A DNA stretch of 44,543 bases from Bacteroidales bacterium (GTDB taxonomy: Bacteria > Bacteroidota > Bacteroidia > Bacteroidales > Marinilabiliaceae): contig JALEMI010000085.1 in NCBI GenBank assembly GCA_022768325.1, positions 1-44,543 on the forward strand, written 5' to 3'. A program made the translations under genes and the position numbers. Positions 16,101-23,659 of this stretch are shown here, piece after piece. How positions within the stretch are numbered: the stretch's first letter is position 1; every line of letters begins with the position of its first letter. The notes below the pieces were generated by a model. It did not search any database. It worked only from the letters and a program-made list of their open reading frames with translations, and was not told where the DNA came from.

Positions 16101-17525
16101 CCAAATTCGTTGGTGTTCAACAACATACGCTTTAGCGACGGGCGCAAGGGTCATGGCGTCTTCTACGGGAATATGGACCACGATATGTTCTCCGGCCTCG
16201 ACTTCAACCTCCTTTTCGACGTGGACAACGCTTTGCTCTTGCAGACAACGTCTCACGACAGCCCGTCGTATTATGGCACGGTCTTTGGTTCGGGACGTAT
16301 GAAGATTTCGGGTCTGACGGATGCCATCCACATTGGTATTGACGCCCGAACGAGACCCGGCTCAGTCTTCACTGTCGCCCCGTCGGCCAAGTCGGACATT
16401 GGGATGCAGGACTACATCCTTTTCAAGAAGCCCGACGAGGAGGTCGTGGCCCAGACGGTAGGCATTGGCCTCGGCACGTCGGCCGACTTGAACCTAAACA
16501 TCACGCCCGATGCCGAGATGTCCGTCGTCATAAACCCGCAGACGGGCAATAAGCTTGCAGGGCGCGGACGCGGGCAGGTGCTCGTCTCCGTAGACCGCGT
16601 TGGAGAGCTGACAATGCAAGGGACATACGAAATAGAGAGCGGACAATACAACTTCTCGTTTGAGAACATTATCAACAAGAAGTTCGACATCAACAACGGG
16701 GGCGTAATCACGTGGGACGGAGGCCCCTACGACGCCATTATAGACCTCACGGCGACGTATAAGCTCAAGGCCTCGCTCTACGACCTCATGCAAAACAGTG
16801 GCGAAGACGTAAGCTCGGACTTAAAACGCCGCGTCCCCGTGAATTGCAACATCATCTTATCCAACAAGCTGACCAACCCCGACATACGTTTCGACATTGA
16901 GATTCCCTCCTCGCAAAACTTCAACCAATACGCCTTCGACCAAGTGGTCAACACGCAAGAGGAGATGAACCGACAGGTCTTCTCGCTCCTTACGGCCAAC
17001 CGATTCTACAGCCCGCAAGGCACAGGCTCGCAAGCCTCGACGCAAAGCACGAGTTACCTCGGCACGACAGCCTCAGAGCTTATCAGCAACCAGCTGAGCG
17101 ATATGTTCAGCCAAAACGACCGCAAGATTGGCATTGGCGTGAACTACCGCCCCGGCGACGAAGTGACAAACGAGGAGTACGAACTCTCGCTCTCCACGCA
17201 GATGCTCAACAACAAGATCCTCTTGAGCGGCAACATTGGCTACGGACGCGACGCCTCAGCCTCGTCAGGCGGCGACGGCTCGCTCATTGGCGACTTTGAC
17301 GTAGAGGTCAAGCTAAACCGCCAGGGAACAGTCCGCGCCAAGGCCTACACCCACTCCAACAACGACGTTATTTACGACACGTCGCCCACGACGCAAGGAA
17401 TCGGAATCTCGTTTCAAGAGGAGTTCAACTCCTTCCGACAGCTATTCCGCAAATACGCGGACAAGATTTTCCACCGCCGGAAAAAGGAGGAGACAGCCGA
17501 AGTTGAGCAATCGACAGCCAAATAG
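13137..17525 (+). CDS. tamB: TamB / AsmA-like inter-membrane protein (DUF490)
   Basis: A 1462-residue protein with one N-terminal membrane anchor (VFAAMFALLLCIGLVQL). An AsmA-like N-terminus (LPVEVGTLRFFPFSTIEISD, then VDSLDLRLRR) leads into a long stretch of alternating polar beta-strands. The C-terminal TamB domain includes GQYNFSFENIINKKFDINNG, then IDLTATYKLKAS and LANRFYS-like segments. TamB-type proteins form a hydrophobic groove bridging inner and outer membranes, moving phospholipids or helping outer-membrane protein assembly. Its length is in the normal range for Bacteroidota. No tamA-like gene is adjacent. Gene direction is opposite to tsaD. Confidence 0.92.
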   Translation: MGKYSKKIIKALWATVFAAMFALLLCIGLVQLTSVQRWAGGVVGRCLSEGLGLPVEVGTLRFFPFSTIEISDVVISDADSLPMAGVSRAVADVSWPDLLSGRIGLEFVKVDSLDLRLRRMADGTLNIAAMAGSDSVSAGGNVSVDIKRLQIGESRLSYEPAGSKPLRIKDVNIQLDSLLTDSTNVRGIISHVSMRLPDYEDVSVGLNGTVTMRSDTISFRHGNMTIDGSLARVDELSVVVDTAGIRSARVEIPSMKLTSKVLSLAAGREVPRIGMSVSGRVDGQLIDLRRLRLSVGDASYVVISGMCHMADKQRLSWAKLSIDGRAAPTDICHLAGSNAPLPTAISDVVMKISGNAVFDVDNGDGSMGVSISSGKDNLKLYSTVHSDDKWHTMDFDTKVEVDAAPTAFTGGAIDLLTANFSVIGRTDRDKLRYATVRGGVDRLDIKGVALPEMRIHGVVDGRNVTGVLNIDEPCFGHLIAVGEYEAGGWQPIASLTMQADTVRLGRFSETVFTPDAWTSFRMKASTIGLDPQTAKAEVGFVDVALANRSDTIYSSEFVASLDIDTLGRHVVSVSSDICEGSAMCNFDLSEMFGEYRSLFAAAMPSLVPPGETSKTVKKAEFSLCVAQSRKLARMFVPDVNVSDSLTIRGSVDSETRTAWAHLSLDTLRYSSAETAGLHVAVMMNNGLLGVGLKSDHVTAPVMGTVRGFHLSAEAQDDNIVADANWLKSDGQKEGGFVNADATLWRNADNAVVARVGIDRSQLLVNGWTWVLDSCRFDISPGRVGVGNFSLASGDHSMIAQGVASASPDDTLHLELNKIVLERLLKTDATSKYSLEGDLYADAQISAVLGDIRLLSSASIERLKVNGDSLEHMDITTTWSPDDSRVDIGLDIVTGGVPRALATGYVDVAKSRMDLRFDIDSLSTGFLNFYLDACIDQWRGSTSGRLRLHGQLDNILLDARLKMNDDNYFRVMQTNVTYHIDHNDSLYISPNSLVFNNIRFSDGRKGHGVFYGNMDHDMFSGLDFNLLFDVDNALLLQTTSHDSPSYYGTVFGSGRMKISGLTDAIHIGIDARTRPGSVFTVAPSAKSDIGMQDYILFKKPDEEVVAQTVGIGLGTSADLNLNITPDAEMSVVINPQTGNKLAGRGRGQVLVSVDRVGELTMQGTYEIESGQYNFSFENIINKKFDINNGGVITWDGGPYDAIIDLTATYKLKASLYDLMQNSGEDVSSDLKRRVPVNCNIILSNKLTNPDIRFDIEIPSSQNFNQYAFDQVVNTQEEMNRQVFSLLTANRFYSPQGTGSQASTQSTSYLGTTASELISNQLSDMFSQNDRKIGIGVNYRPGDEVTNEEYELSLSTQMLNNKILLSGNIGYGRDASASSGGDGSLIGDFDVEVKLNRQGTVRAKAYTHSNNDVIYDTSPTTQGIGISFQEEFNSFRQLFRKYADKIFHRRKKEETAEVEQSTAK

Positions 17526-17599
17526 CACCTCAACAGACGGAACATTCCGCAACATTTATCGTTAAACATTAACCAGTCAGAAAATTTTATCAAAGCGAC

Positions 17600-18442
17600 A
17601 TGAAAAGACTACTCGCGGCCGTCATGGCCCTAATCCCGATGCTCGCCGCCGCTCAGAACTGCGTGCCGACGGCAAGCGACTACGAGAATTTCTACAAAAC
17701 GAAGACGCTCGTCGTATTGGACGACAATATGTTCAGCGACTTCAACATGGCCGTAAAAGCCGACATGGAAAACAACTGGAAGGTCACAGAAGTCGGCTAC
17801 ATCTCGCGAAAAGAGTTTGAAGAGAAGCGCAACGACCCCAGCTACTCTTTCCTCTTGACGACGACCGTCACCTACCCCGAGGACAAGCTCAAGGACAAGT
17901 ACGTATACCTCAGCCTCCTGATGGGCAAGCCCCGCACGAACCTTAAGAATATGCCGGACCTCATCTCCGTGCCCCTCGCCTACCTCTCGGCCACCGACCA
18001 GGCGTGGGTCTATAAGTTGCCGGCCTTCATACGCTTCATGCTCCGCCACGTTGAGACCATGAGGGCAAACCCCAGCCTCATCAGCGAGACGCCTCTCTTG
18101 ATGTATAACAAGAACAGCCAGTCGCTCTCCGAAAAGACCCTCTACCTCGTCAAGACGGACCTTGAGCAGAGCGTCCGCACCGAGGGCGCAATCCGCAAGG
18201 CATACCCCAACAACTTCCGCCTCGTGAACGAGAGCGAAGTCCGCGAGGCCCTTGAGAACAAAGAGGAAGGCGTCGTCATCCTCCACAAGGTCGGCCCCGA
18301 GAAGAACCGCAAGACGCGTTGCTACAAGATGCTCATGGGAGCTGACGACTCGCAGGTCTATTTCTTTGACTATCACATGATTTCGCCCAAGGCTCCCGAT
18401 GCCCTCCTTGAGAAAGACCTCAAGAAGATTGGCAAGAAATAG
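17600..18442 (+). CDS. Secreted protein of unknown function
   Basis: A 280-residue protein with a signal peptide (MKRLLAAVMALIPMLAAAQ, cleavage near residue 19-20) and no lipobox or later membrane segment, so probably periplasmic. The mature part is rich in Lys/Asp and alternates helices and strands (YENFYKTKTLVVLDDNMFSD, then TLYLVKTDLEQSV and VVILHKVGPEKNRKTRCYK). I recognise no domain; similar-length uncharacterised proteins occur in Bacteroidales. It follows tamB by 74 bp in the same direction and ends before a bidirectional hairpin, so it may be cotranscribed with tamB. Confidence 0.75.
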   Translation: MKRLLAAVMALIPMLAAAQNCVPTASDYENFYKTKTLVVLDDNMFSDFNMAVKADMENNWKVTEVGYISRKEFEEKRNDPSYSFLLTTTVTYPEDKLKDKYVYLSLLMGKPRTNLKNMPDLISVPLAYLSATDQAWVYKLPAFIRFMLRHVETMRANPSLISETPLLMYNKNSQSLSEKTLYLVKTDLEQSVRTEGAIRKAYPNNFRLVNESEVREALENKEEGVVILHKVGPEKNRKTRCYKMLMGADDSQVYFFDYHMISPKAPDALLEKDLKKIGKK

Positions 18443-18472
18443 GCACCTGGCGGAACAGCTCAGACAATCATA

Positions 18473-18512
18473 AAGCGCAGTGGAATGTCGGAAATCGGCA
18501 TCCACTGCGCTT
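18473..18512. terminator. Bidirectional terminator hairpin between converging genes
   Basis: AAGCGCAGTGG pairs with CCACTGCGCTT (11 bp) and continues past one bulged A into a further 6-bp helix with one G.U pair, closing on a GAAAT loop. It lies between the plus-strand gene ending at 18442 and the minus-strand gene ending at 18542. Only short T-rich tails follow on either side. Confidence 0.65.
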
Positions 18513-18541
18513 CTCTTGTAAACCTCTAAACAGAGCTCCTT

Positions 18542-19474
18542 CTACTTGGTGCGGGAGACTTGATGGATAACGTTGCCCGTGCGGTCAATCATGGAGAGAG
18601 TGAGCGACTTGGGCGTGGCGGTGATAAGCGAGAACCCGGGGCCACCGTCGCAAAACACGGTGCCGTCGATGGGCTTCACCTTGGTGCGGGAGAGCGAGCC
18701 GGAAGTATTGACCACGTAGTCGATGCCGTTCTTTTGGATGTGTTGAAAGTTGTGGATATGCCCACAGACGTACATATCGACCTTGTACTTGCGCAAGGCG
18801 GGGTCAACCTTTGTCTGCATATCGGCTCGCTCGCTGTTGTCTTTGTCCGTAAAGGCGTAGATGGGATGGTGACCAACCACGACTACCCAATCCGCCTTGT
18901 CGTCGCGACTGAGTTCGCTTTCGAGCCATTGCAATTGGGCTGAGGCGTCTTGTTGGTCAATGTCGGGATACTTATCTTTTTTGCCATGATACTTGTCAAT
19001 TAAGGGGGTCGTGTCGATGAAAACGACCTTGACACGTGTGTCGCCGTCATTGAAGATGCGGGTGTAGAATCGGGAGGGCATGACCCATCGGCGGCTTACG
19101 CCCGAATAGTCAATCACGGCCTGCGTATTGCCCCGGTACTCGTGATTGCCCAGCAATGGGTACCACGCTATTTGAAGCTCGGGGTGGGAATAGATGAGCT
19201 CGTAGTTGGTCATCCAGAGCGGGTCGTTGACCGAGCCCACGCCCATGTAGTGGTGGGTGTCGCCAAGGGCGAGGATGGCATCCGCGCCAACAGCGTCGGA
19301 CACGTTGCCCATAAGGTCGGCTATTGGTTTTTGCTCGTGATAGCCATTGCGTCCCAAATCGTTGGCGACAATCAGTCTGACGTCGCCCTTCAACTCCGTG
19401 GCCGGCATCTGCGCCACTGCGCCAAGCCCTGCCACAATGGAGAGGAGGGCCGATGTGAATAGTCTGCGAATCAT
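18542..19474 (-). CDS. Secreted TRAP-like metallophosphoesterase
   Basis: A 310-residue protein with a signal peptide (about residues 1-21). Calcineurin-type metal motifs appear in order: IVANDLGRNG (Asp39), LALGDTHHYMG, LLGNHEYRG, VVVGHHPIYAF and VCGHIHNFQH. The arrangement resembles tartrate-resistant purple acid phosphatases (ACP5-like), which use a dinuclear metal site to hydrolyse phosphate monoesters. The usual purple tyrosine seems replaced by a His near the GD motif (GDTHHY), though alignment is needed. It lies 9 bp after the beta-helix lipoprotein gene, which follows a TonB-dependent receptor, so the three form an operon. A role in releasing phosphate at the cell envelope is inferred. 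Confidence 0.88.
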   Translation of the reverse strand: MIRRLFTSALLSIVAGLGAVAQMPATELKGDVRLIVANDLGRNGYHEQKPIADLMGNVSDAVGADAILALGDTHHYMGVGSVNDPLWMTNYELIYSHPELQIAWYPLLGNHEYRGNTQAVIDYSGVSRRWVMPSRFYTRIFNDGDTRVKVVFIDTTPLIDKYHGKKDKYPDIDQQDASAQLQWLESELSRDDKADWVVVVGHHPIYAFTDKDNSERADMQTKVDPALRKYKVDMYVCGHIHNFQHIQKNGIDYVVNTSGSLSRTKVKPIDGTVFCDGGPGFSLITATPKSLTLSMIDRTGNVIHQVSRTK

Positions 19475-19483
19475 AGTCTCAAA

Positions 19484-20830
19484 TTATTTTACGCCGAAAG
19501 CACCAAATTGCGGCTGGATGGATGGCGAGTAATACAGCTTGTTGTTGACCTCAAGACCGTCGGCAAAGCAGGGCGTAAGCGAGGCGGAAGCCCCACTGAG
19601 AGCTGGCGACCCCTCGGCAAGATGGAAATCCCACGTGGAGACGTAGACATAGTCCGCAAGGCCAACGGCGTTGATGTCGAAGTTCACAAATTGAGGGTTG
19701 ACAAGGTTGTCGGCCGTCGCGATTACGCTATGCACGTCGATGTCGGGGTTGTAGCTCTTGTGGGCGTAGGCGTAGCCCTCGTAGGCGTAGGCGACATTGC
19801 TCCCCTCGGGGTATACGATGGGGCTTTTCTGCGTTCCCGAGACGTACATATTGTAGTCGATGACGGACTTGTCGTCATATCCGGCGTCGGAGGAGTTGGG
19901 GTTCTTGTAGTTGGGTGTCATTGCGCGGAATTTGCAATTGACCATCAGGTTGTTGACCACGTTGGCCAAGATGTTTTTCTCGGCGTATACGCAGCCTCCC
20001 TTCTCGCCGTCGCGACGCCATCCAGCGTTGATAATCGTGTTGTTGTAGGCATTGGCGACAGCCTGGCCACGCGTCTCGCTCTGACCTGAGGAGGAGAGCT
20101 TCAAGCCGTTGGTATTGGGGCTGAACATGACGTTGCCCGCAATGTCGGCCTTGACACCCGCCTTGATGTTGACGGCCTCGGCACCGCTGTATCCGTTGGC
20201 GGCAAAGGTGTTGCCCGCAATGATTGCCGAGCCGCCCATCAGGTAGATGCCGTCGCTCCATCCGTTGCGGATTGTTGAGTTCGTGATGACGTACTTGCCG
20301 TTGATGTTGTTGGTGGTGATCTGCGGATAGGCATCGTCGCCAGCCGTGTAGACACCCGCCGTTGCGGCAGGTGAGCCCTCAATCACCTGACCGCCAGTGT
20401 ATTCTATCACTGCGTGGTCAATAACCATCTCGTCGCAAGAGCCCATGGCGACAATGCCGCCCCAAAGCCCGGCAAATATGTTGGCCGTGGTGCGTTTAGA
20501 CTCTTCAACGGAGAAGAGGACGGGGTTCTGCTCCGTGCCGCGGACGTAGAGATTGCCGTTGACGATAATCTCGATGGGCGCATGATTCACGCCGACGCCC
20601 GCCGTGGAGACAATGATTTTCACACCCGGCTCAATTGTCAGGCTCTCGCCCTCGGGAATTACGAGGTGGCGGTCGAGGTTTATCTCGGAGCCAGAGGCCC
20701 AAGTGCCGGAGACGGTCATCTCGGTATCGGAGATTTCGGTGGTTGACGATGGTTGTTTATCATCGTCGTCGTCGCACGAGGCAAACGACACTGCTGCGCC
20801 AATCAAGGCGCCGATAAGCATCTTCTTCAT
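19484..20830 (-). CDS. Beta-helix lipoprotein
   Basis: A 448-residue protein with a lipoprotein signal sequence ending in SFASC, followed by an acidic DDDDD stretch that fits the surface-export signals of Bacteroidota lipoproteins. The body shows a right-handed parallel beta-helix rhythm (HLVIPEGESLTIEPGVKIIV, NNINGKYVITNSTIRNGWSDG, GSAIIAGNTFAANGYSG, ADIAGNVMFSPN). No catalytic residues stand out, so a binding role is as likely as a lyase or esterase. It lies between the receptor gene (44 bp upstream) and the phosphoesterase gene (9 bp downstream), so it may be the surface partner of that receptor. Confidence 0.82.
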   Translation of the reverse strand: MKKMLIGALIGAAVSFASCDDDDDKQPSSTTEISDTEMTVSGTWASGSEINLDRHLVIPEGESLTIEPGVKIIVSTAGVGVNHAPIEIIVNGNLYVRGTEQNPVLFSVEESKRTTANIFAGLWGGIVAMGSCDEMVIDHAVIEYTGGQVIEGSPAATAGVYTAGDDAYPQITTNNINGKYVITNSTIRNGWSDGIYLMGGSAIIAGNTFAANGYSGAEAVNIKAGVKADIAGNVMFSPNTNGLKLSSSGQSETRGQAVANAYNNTIINAGWRRDGEKGGCVYAEKNILANVVNNLMVNCKFRAMTPNYKNPNSSDAGYDDKSVIDYNMYVSGTQKSPIVYPEGSNVAYAYEGYAYAHKSYNPDIDVHSVIATADNLVNPQFVNFDINAVGLADYVYVSTWDFHLAEGSPALSGASASLTPCFADGLEVNNKLYYSPSIQPQFGAFGVK

Positions 20831-20874
20831 TTGGTTGGGATATTGAATTTATTGTGGTTTTGGTCTGTGGGTTC

Positions 20875-23505
20875 TTACATCTGGAATCTCACGCCCAGCA
20901 GGACTGTCTGGCCATAATGCTCCTTACGCTCCACAACGTTGCCGTCCGTCCGCTCTATGTCCGTAAGGCTGTCAGTATGAGGGCCTTTGTGGTAATAGCG
21001 AATCATAGGCAAGTCGAGAAGATTGGCGACCTTAAGGAACACGGACAAGCCATGGTCAAAAGACTTGTCGGCCGACAGCTCGGTACGGAAGTAGTCGTTT
21101 TCCCAGATGTCGTTGTCGTACCAGTTGCTCACGTTGGCAAGTCGGCTGCTGATGTAGCTTCCCGTTATTTGGGCATCCCATCCGTGGTCAGCGTCTTTGA
21201 AGAGGAGGGAGAGGTTTGCCACGTGGGCCGCCTGGCCGTAGAGAGGGCGCGTCTGCCGGACGGTCTTGATGTCGTTGCCGTCCATGGTGCGCTTGTCGGT
21301 CGTGATGCGCGAGTGTGTGAACGTGTAATTGGCCTTGATGCCGAACTTTTTGAAGTATTTCAAGACGTCCATCTCCACGCCCATATTGTTGGCGTCGCCC
21401 ATGTTCATCGGCGTGTAGTAGGTGTCTTGCCCCTCGTTGATGAGCCCGTACTCTATTGGGTTTTTCAGGTGCTTATAGAAAAGCCCGACCATGAACTGCT
21501 CCGAGTTCTTGGGGAAGAACTCCCATCGGATGTCGACATTGTCCGCCACGGTGTGCTTAAGCGCGGGGTTGCCTTTCTCTTTATACTCCTCATTTATAAT
21601 GCTATACGGGACTATCTCGAAGAAGCTGGGGCGATTGATGGCGCGGGCGTAGTTGAACCTCAGGTTCATGCGGTCCGTCAACATCCTCTTCAGGCTAAGG
21701 CTCGGCAGGCAGTCGGTGTATTTCTGGCGGCCTGTGGGGTCTACATTGCGCGGGAACTTCATGGCGTAGCCCTGATTGGTGTTTTCCACGCGGACACCGA
21801 CAATCACCTCCCACTCGTTTTGCGAGAGCTTGGCCATTGCGTAACCCGCCGCCACGTTCTCGTCGGCATCATAATTGAGCGGGTCGCCAACATTGCCATA
21901 CTCGCGGGGCGTGATGCGTATCTCGTCAAAATTGCTCCAATCGACCCCATACACCTGGACTTGCCCTACTCCCGTGGCGGAGTCGAAAGTGTACTCGTTG
22001 AAAAAGCTGTCGCGGCCCTTGTCGCGATACATTCCGCCAAGCGAGAACTCCCAATTGCCAAGCGTATAGCCGAGGTCAACATATCCAGCCCAGTCGCGGT
22101 CGGAATTGTGTTCCCACCGTCGCACGGCGGCTTTGCTCGTGGCGAGGTGATTGCCCTGCATATAGATTGTGGCATTGTCGGGCGTGCGGTTCGTGGCGTA
22201 TGAGAAGACGCCTTTCCACCCCAGTCTCAGAGCGTTGTCCAAGAAGAGATGTTCGCCGTGGAGGGTGGAGTTGAAGATGCCCTGGCGATTCCAGCGCATA
22301 CGTAGGGAGGCTTCCTTGTCGTCCTCGGCGCAGCGCGTCTGCATATTGGTCATGTCGAGCCACCCGTTGTACCAGTCCAACCTGTGTTGGGGCGAGACGA
22401 CGAAGTCAACCTTGCTGTGTATGGCGAGGCGTTGGCGGTTTTCGGAGAAATCCCGGCGCTCAATTCCGTTGGTCATGTAGGAGGAGCGATAATACCAGTC
22501 GCTGCTCTTGCCGCGGTGAATGTTCTGATAGCTCACGGATGCAATCACGCCAAGCCGCTCCTTGAGATAGCGGTCGCCATAAGAAACGCCCGCCAGGATG
22601 TCGGGACAGGGGCGCGACGCCTCAACCCGCAGATTGTCGTTGGTGAAGTCGCTCGCCGTGACGCCATAGTCGCCCGTTGTTCCCTTTATCTCGTTTGGAG
22701 AGCGGCGGCGGATGGCATCGTGGTCGAATGTAAGGAAGCCGCGGTTGAAGAATTGGGCGTTATATCCCGTTGTGACATTGGCGTCCAGGAGGCGGCGCAC
22801 GGGCGCATCTTTCATCACGAGGTTGACAGCTCCGCCAATTCCGTCGCCCTCAATGTTCGCGCTCATCGACTTGTAGACCTCAATGCGGTCCAAGATTTCG
22901 GAGGGGAACATATCCAGCGGCACGAAGCGATTCTTATTGTCGGGGCTTGGGATTTTCACGCCGTTGACCAAGGTGTAGTTGTACCTTTTCTCCATGCCGC
23001 GGAGAATGGCATACTGCCCTTCGCCCGACGAGTTGCGCTCGGTGGTGACGCCCGACATCTTCTGAATGATGTTGCCCACCGTCACGTCGGGCGACAGCTC
23101 CATGGCTCGTGCGCTCATCACGTTCACTACGTTCATGGATTGCCGCTCAATCATCCGCGCACCCGTCTCCGTGTCGCCCACCTTGGCCGTGACGACAACC
23201 TCGGAGAGTTCCGATGCCGACTCTTTCATCTTGACTGTCAGACTTGCAGAGAGCGGACTCTTGACCACTTGCGTATCGTAGCCCAAGTATGAGCATATCA
23301 GCGTGGGGGTCTTGACGGTGGTCTTAATCTTGAAACTGCCATCGAGCCCCGCCGTGGTGCACGCCTTAGGCTCTTGCTCAACGTATATTACCGCACCAAT
23401 GAGGCTCTCGCCCGTAACGGCATCAACAACTACACCCGTTATCTCTTGACCAAGTGCAGGAATAAGAATAAGGATATTGACAACAAACAGCAATAAGCGT
23501 TTCAT
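20875..23505 (-). CDS. TonB-dependent receptor with carboxypeptidase-regulatory N-domain
   Basis: An 876-residue protein; start at 23505 (MKRLLLFVVNILILIPALGQ) gives a signal peptide. Residues about 20-100 are a CarboxypepD_reg-like domain (ITGVVVDAVTGESLIGAVIY), then a linker SELSEVVVTAK, a plug (MSGVTTERNSSGEGQYAILR, IEVYKSMSANIEGDGIGG) and a 22-strand type barrel ending in an aromatic strand (VLLGVRFQM). It imports a large or scarce substrate using TonB energy. There is no SusD partner; a beta-helix lipoprotein and a phosphoesterase follow, which suggests a phosphorylated or metal-phosphate substrate. Its own promoter should lie in 23506-23595, since a terminator stands just upstream. Confidence 0.93.
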   Translation of the reverse strand: MKRLLLFVVNILILIPALGQEITGVVVDAVTGESLIGAVIYVEQEPKACTTAGLDGSFKIKTTVKTPTLICSYLGYDTQVVKSPLSASLTVKMKESASELSEVVVTAKVGDTETGARMIERQSMNVVNVMSARAMELSPDVTVGNIIQKMSGVTTERNSSGEGQYAILRGMEKRYNYTLVNGVKIPSPDNKNRFVPLDMFPSEILDRIEVYKSMSANIEGDGIGGAVNLVMKDAPVRRLLDANVTTGYNAQFFNRGFLTFDHDAIRRRSPNEIKGTTGDYGVTASDFTNDNLRVEASRPCPDILAGVSYGDRYLKERLGVIASVSYQNIHRGKSSDWYYRSSYMTNGIERRDFSENRQRLAIHSKVDFVVSPQHRLDWYNGWLDMTNMQTRCAEDDKEASLRMRWNRQGIFNSTLHGEHLFLDNALRLGWKGVFSYATNRTPDNATIYMQGNHLATSKAAVRRWEHNSDRDWAGYVDLGYTLGNWEFSLGGMYRDKGRDSFFNEYTFDSATGVGQVQVYGVDWSNFDEIRITPREYGNVGDPLNYDADENVAAGYAMAKLSQNEWEVIVGVRVENTNQGYAMKFPRNVDPTGRQKYTDCLPSLSLKRMLTDRMNLRFNYARAINRPSFFEIVPYSIINEEYKEKGNPALKHTVADNVDIRWEFFPKNSEQFMVGLFYKHLKNPIEYGLINEGQDTYYTPMNMGDANNMGVEMDVLKYFKKFGIKANYTFTHSRITTDKRTMDGNDIKTVRQTRPLYGQAAHVANLSLLFKDADHGWDAQITGSYISSRLANVSNWYDNDIWENDYFRTELSADKSFDHGLSVFLKVANLLDLPMIRYYHKGPHTDSLTDIERTDGNVVERKEHYGQTVLLGVRFQM

Positions 23506-23595
23506 GCTATGTCGGGTTTTGATTCTGTCGCACGAAATTCCCCATAGCGGATTTATTGGGCGTTTCACGAATATGAAAAAGGTGTTACAAAAGGA

Positions 23596-23636
23596 GATGC
23601 CGCCCCGGGAAACCCTGCGTTCCCCGGGGCGGCATC
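23596..23636 (-). terminator. Terminator after the AlbA_2 gene
   Basis: Perfect 14-bp inverted repeat (23596-23609 with 23623-23636, arm GATGCCGCCCCGGG) with a 13-nt loop, followed on the minus strand by TCCTTTTGT. It sits 24 bp beyond the stop codon of the minus-strand gene ending at 23660, and separates it from the TonB-dependent receptor gene. Confidence 0.8.
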
Positions 23637-23659
23637 GGTCTTTTTATGTCGTCTGGCCT

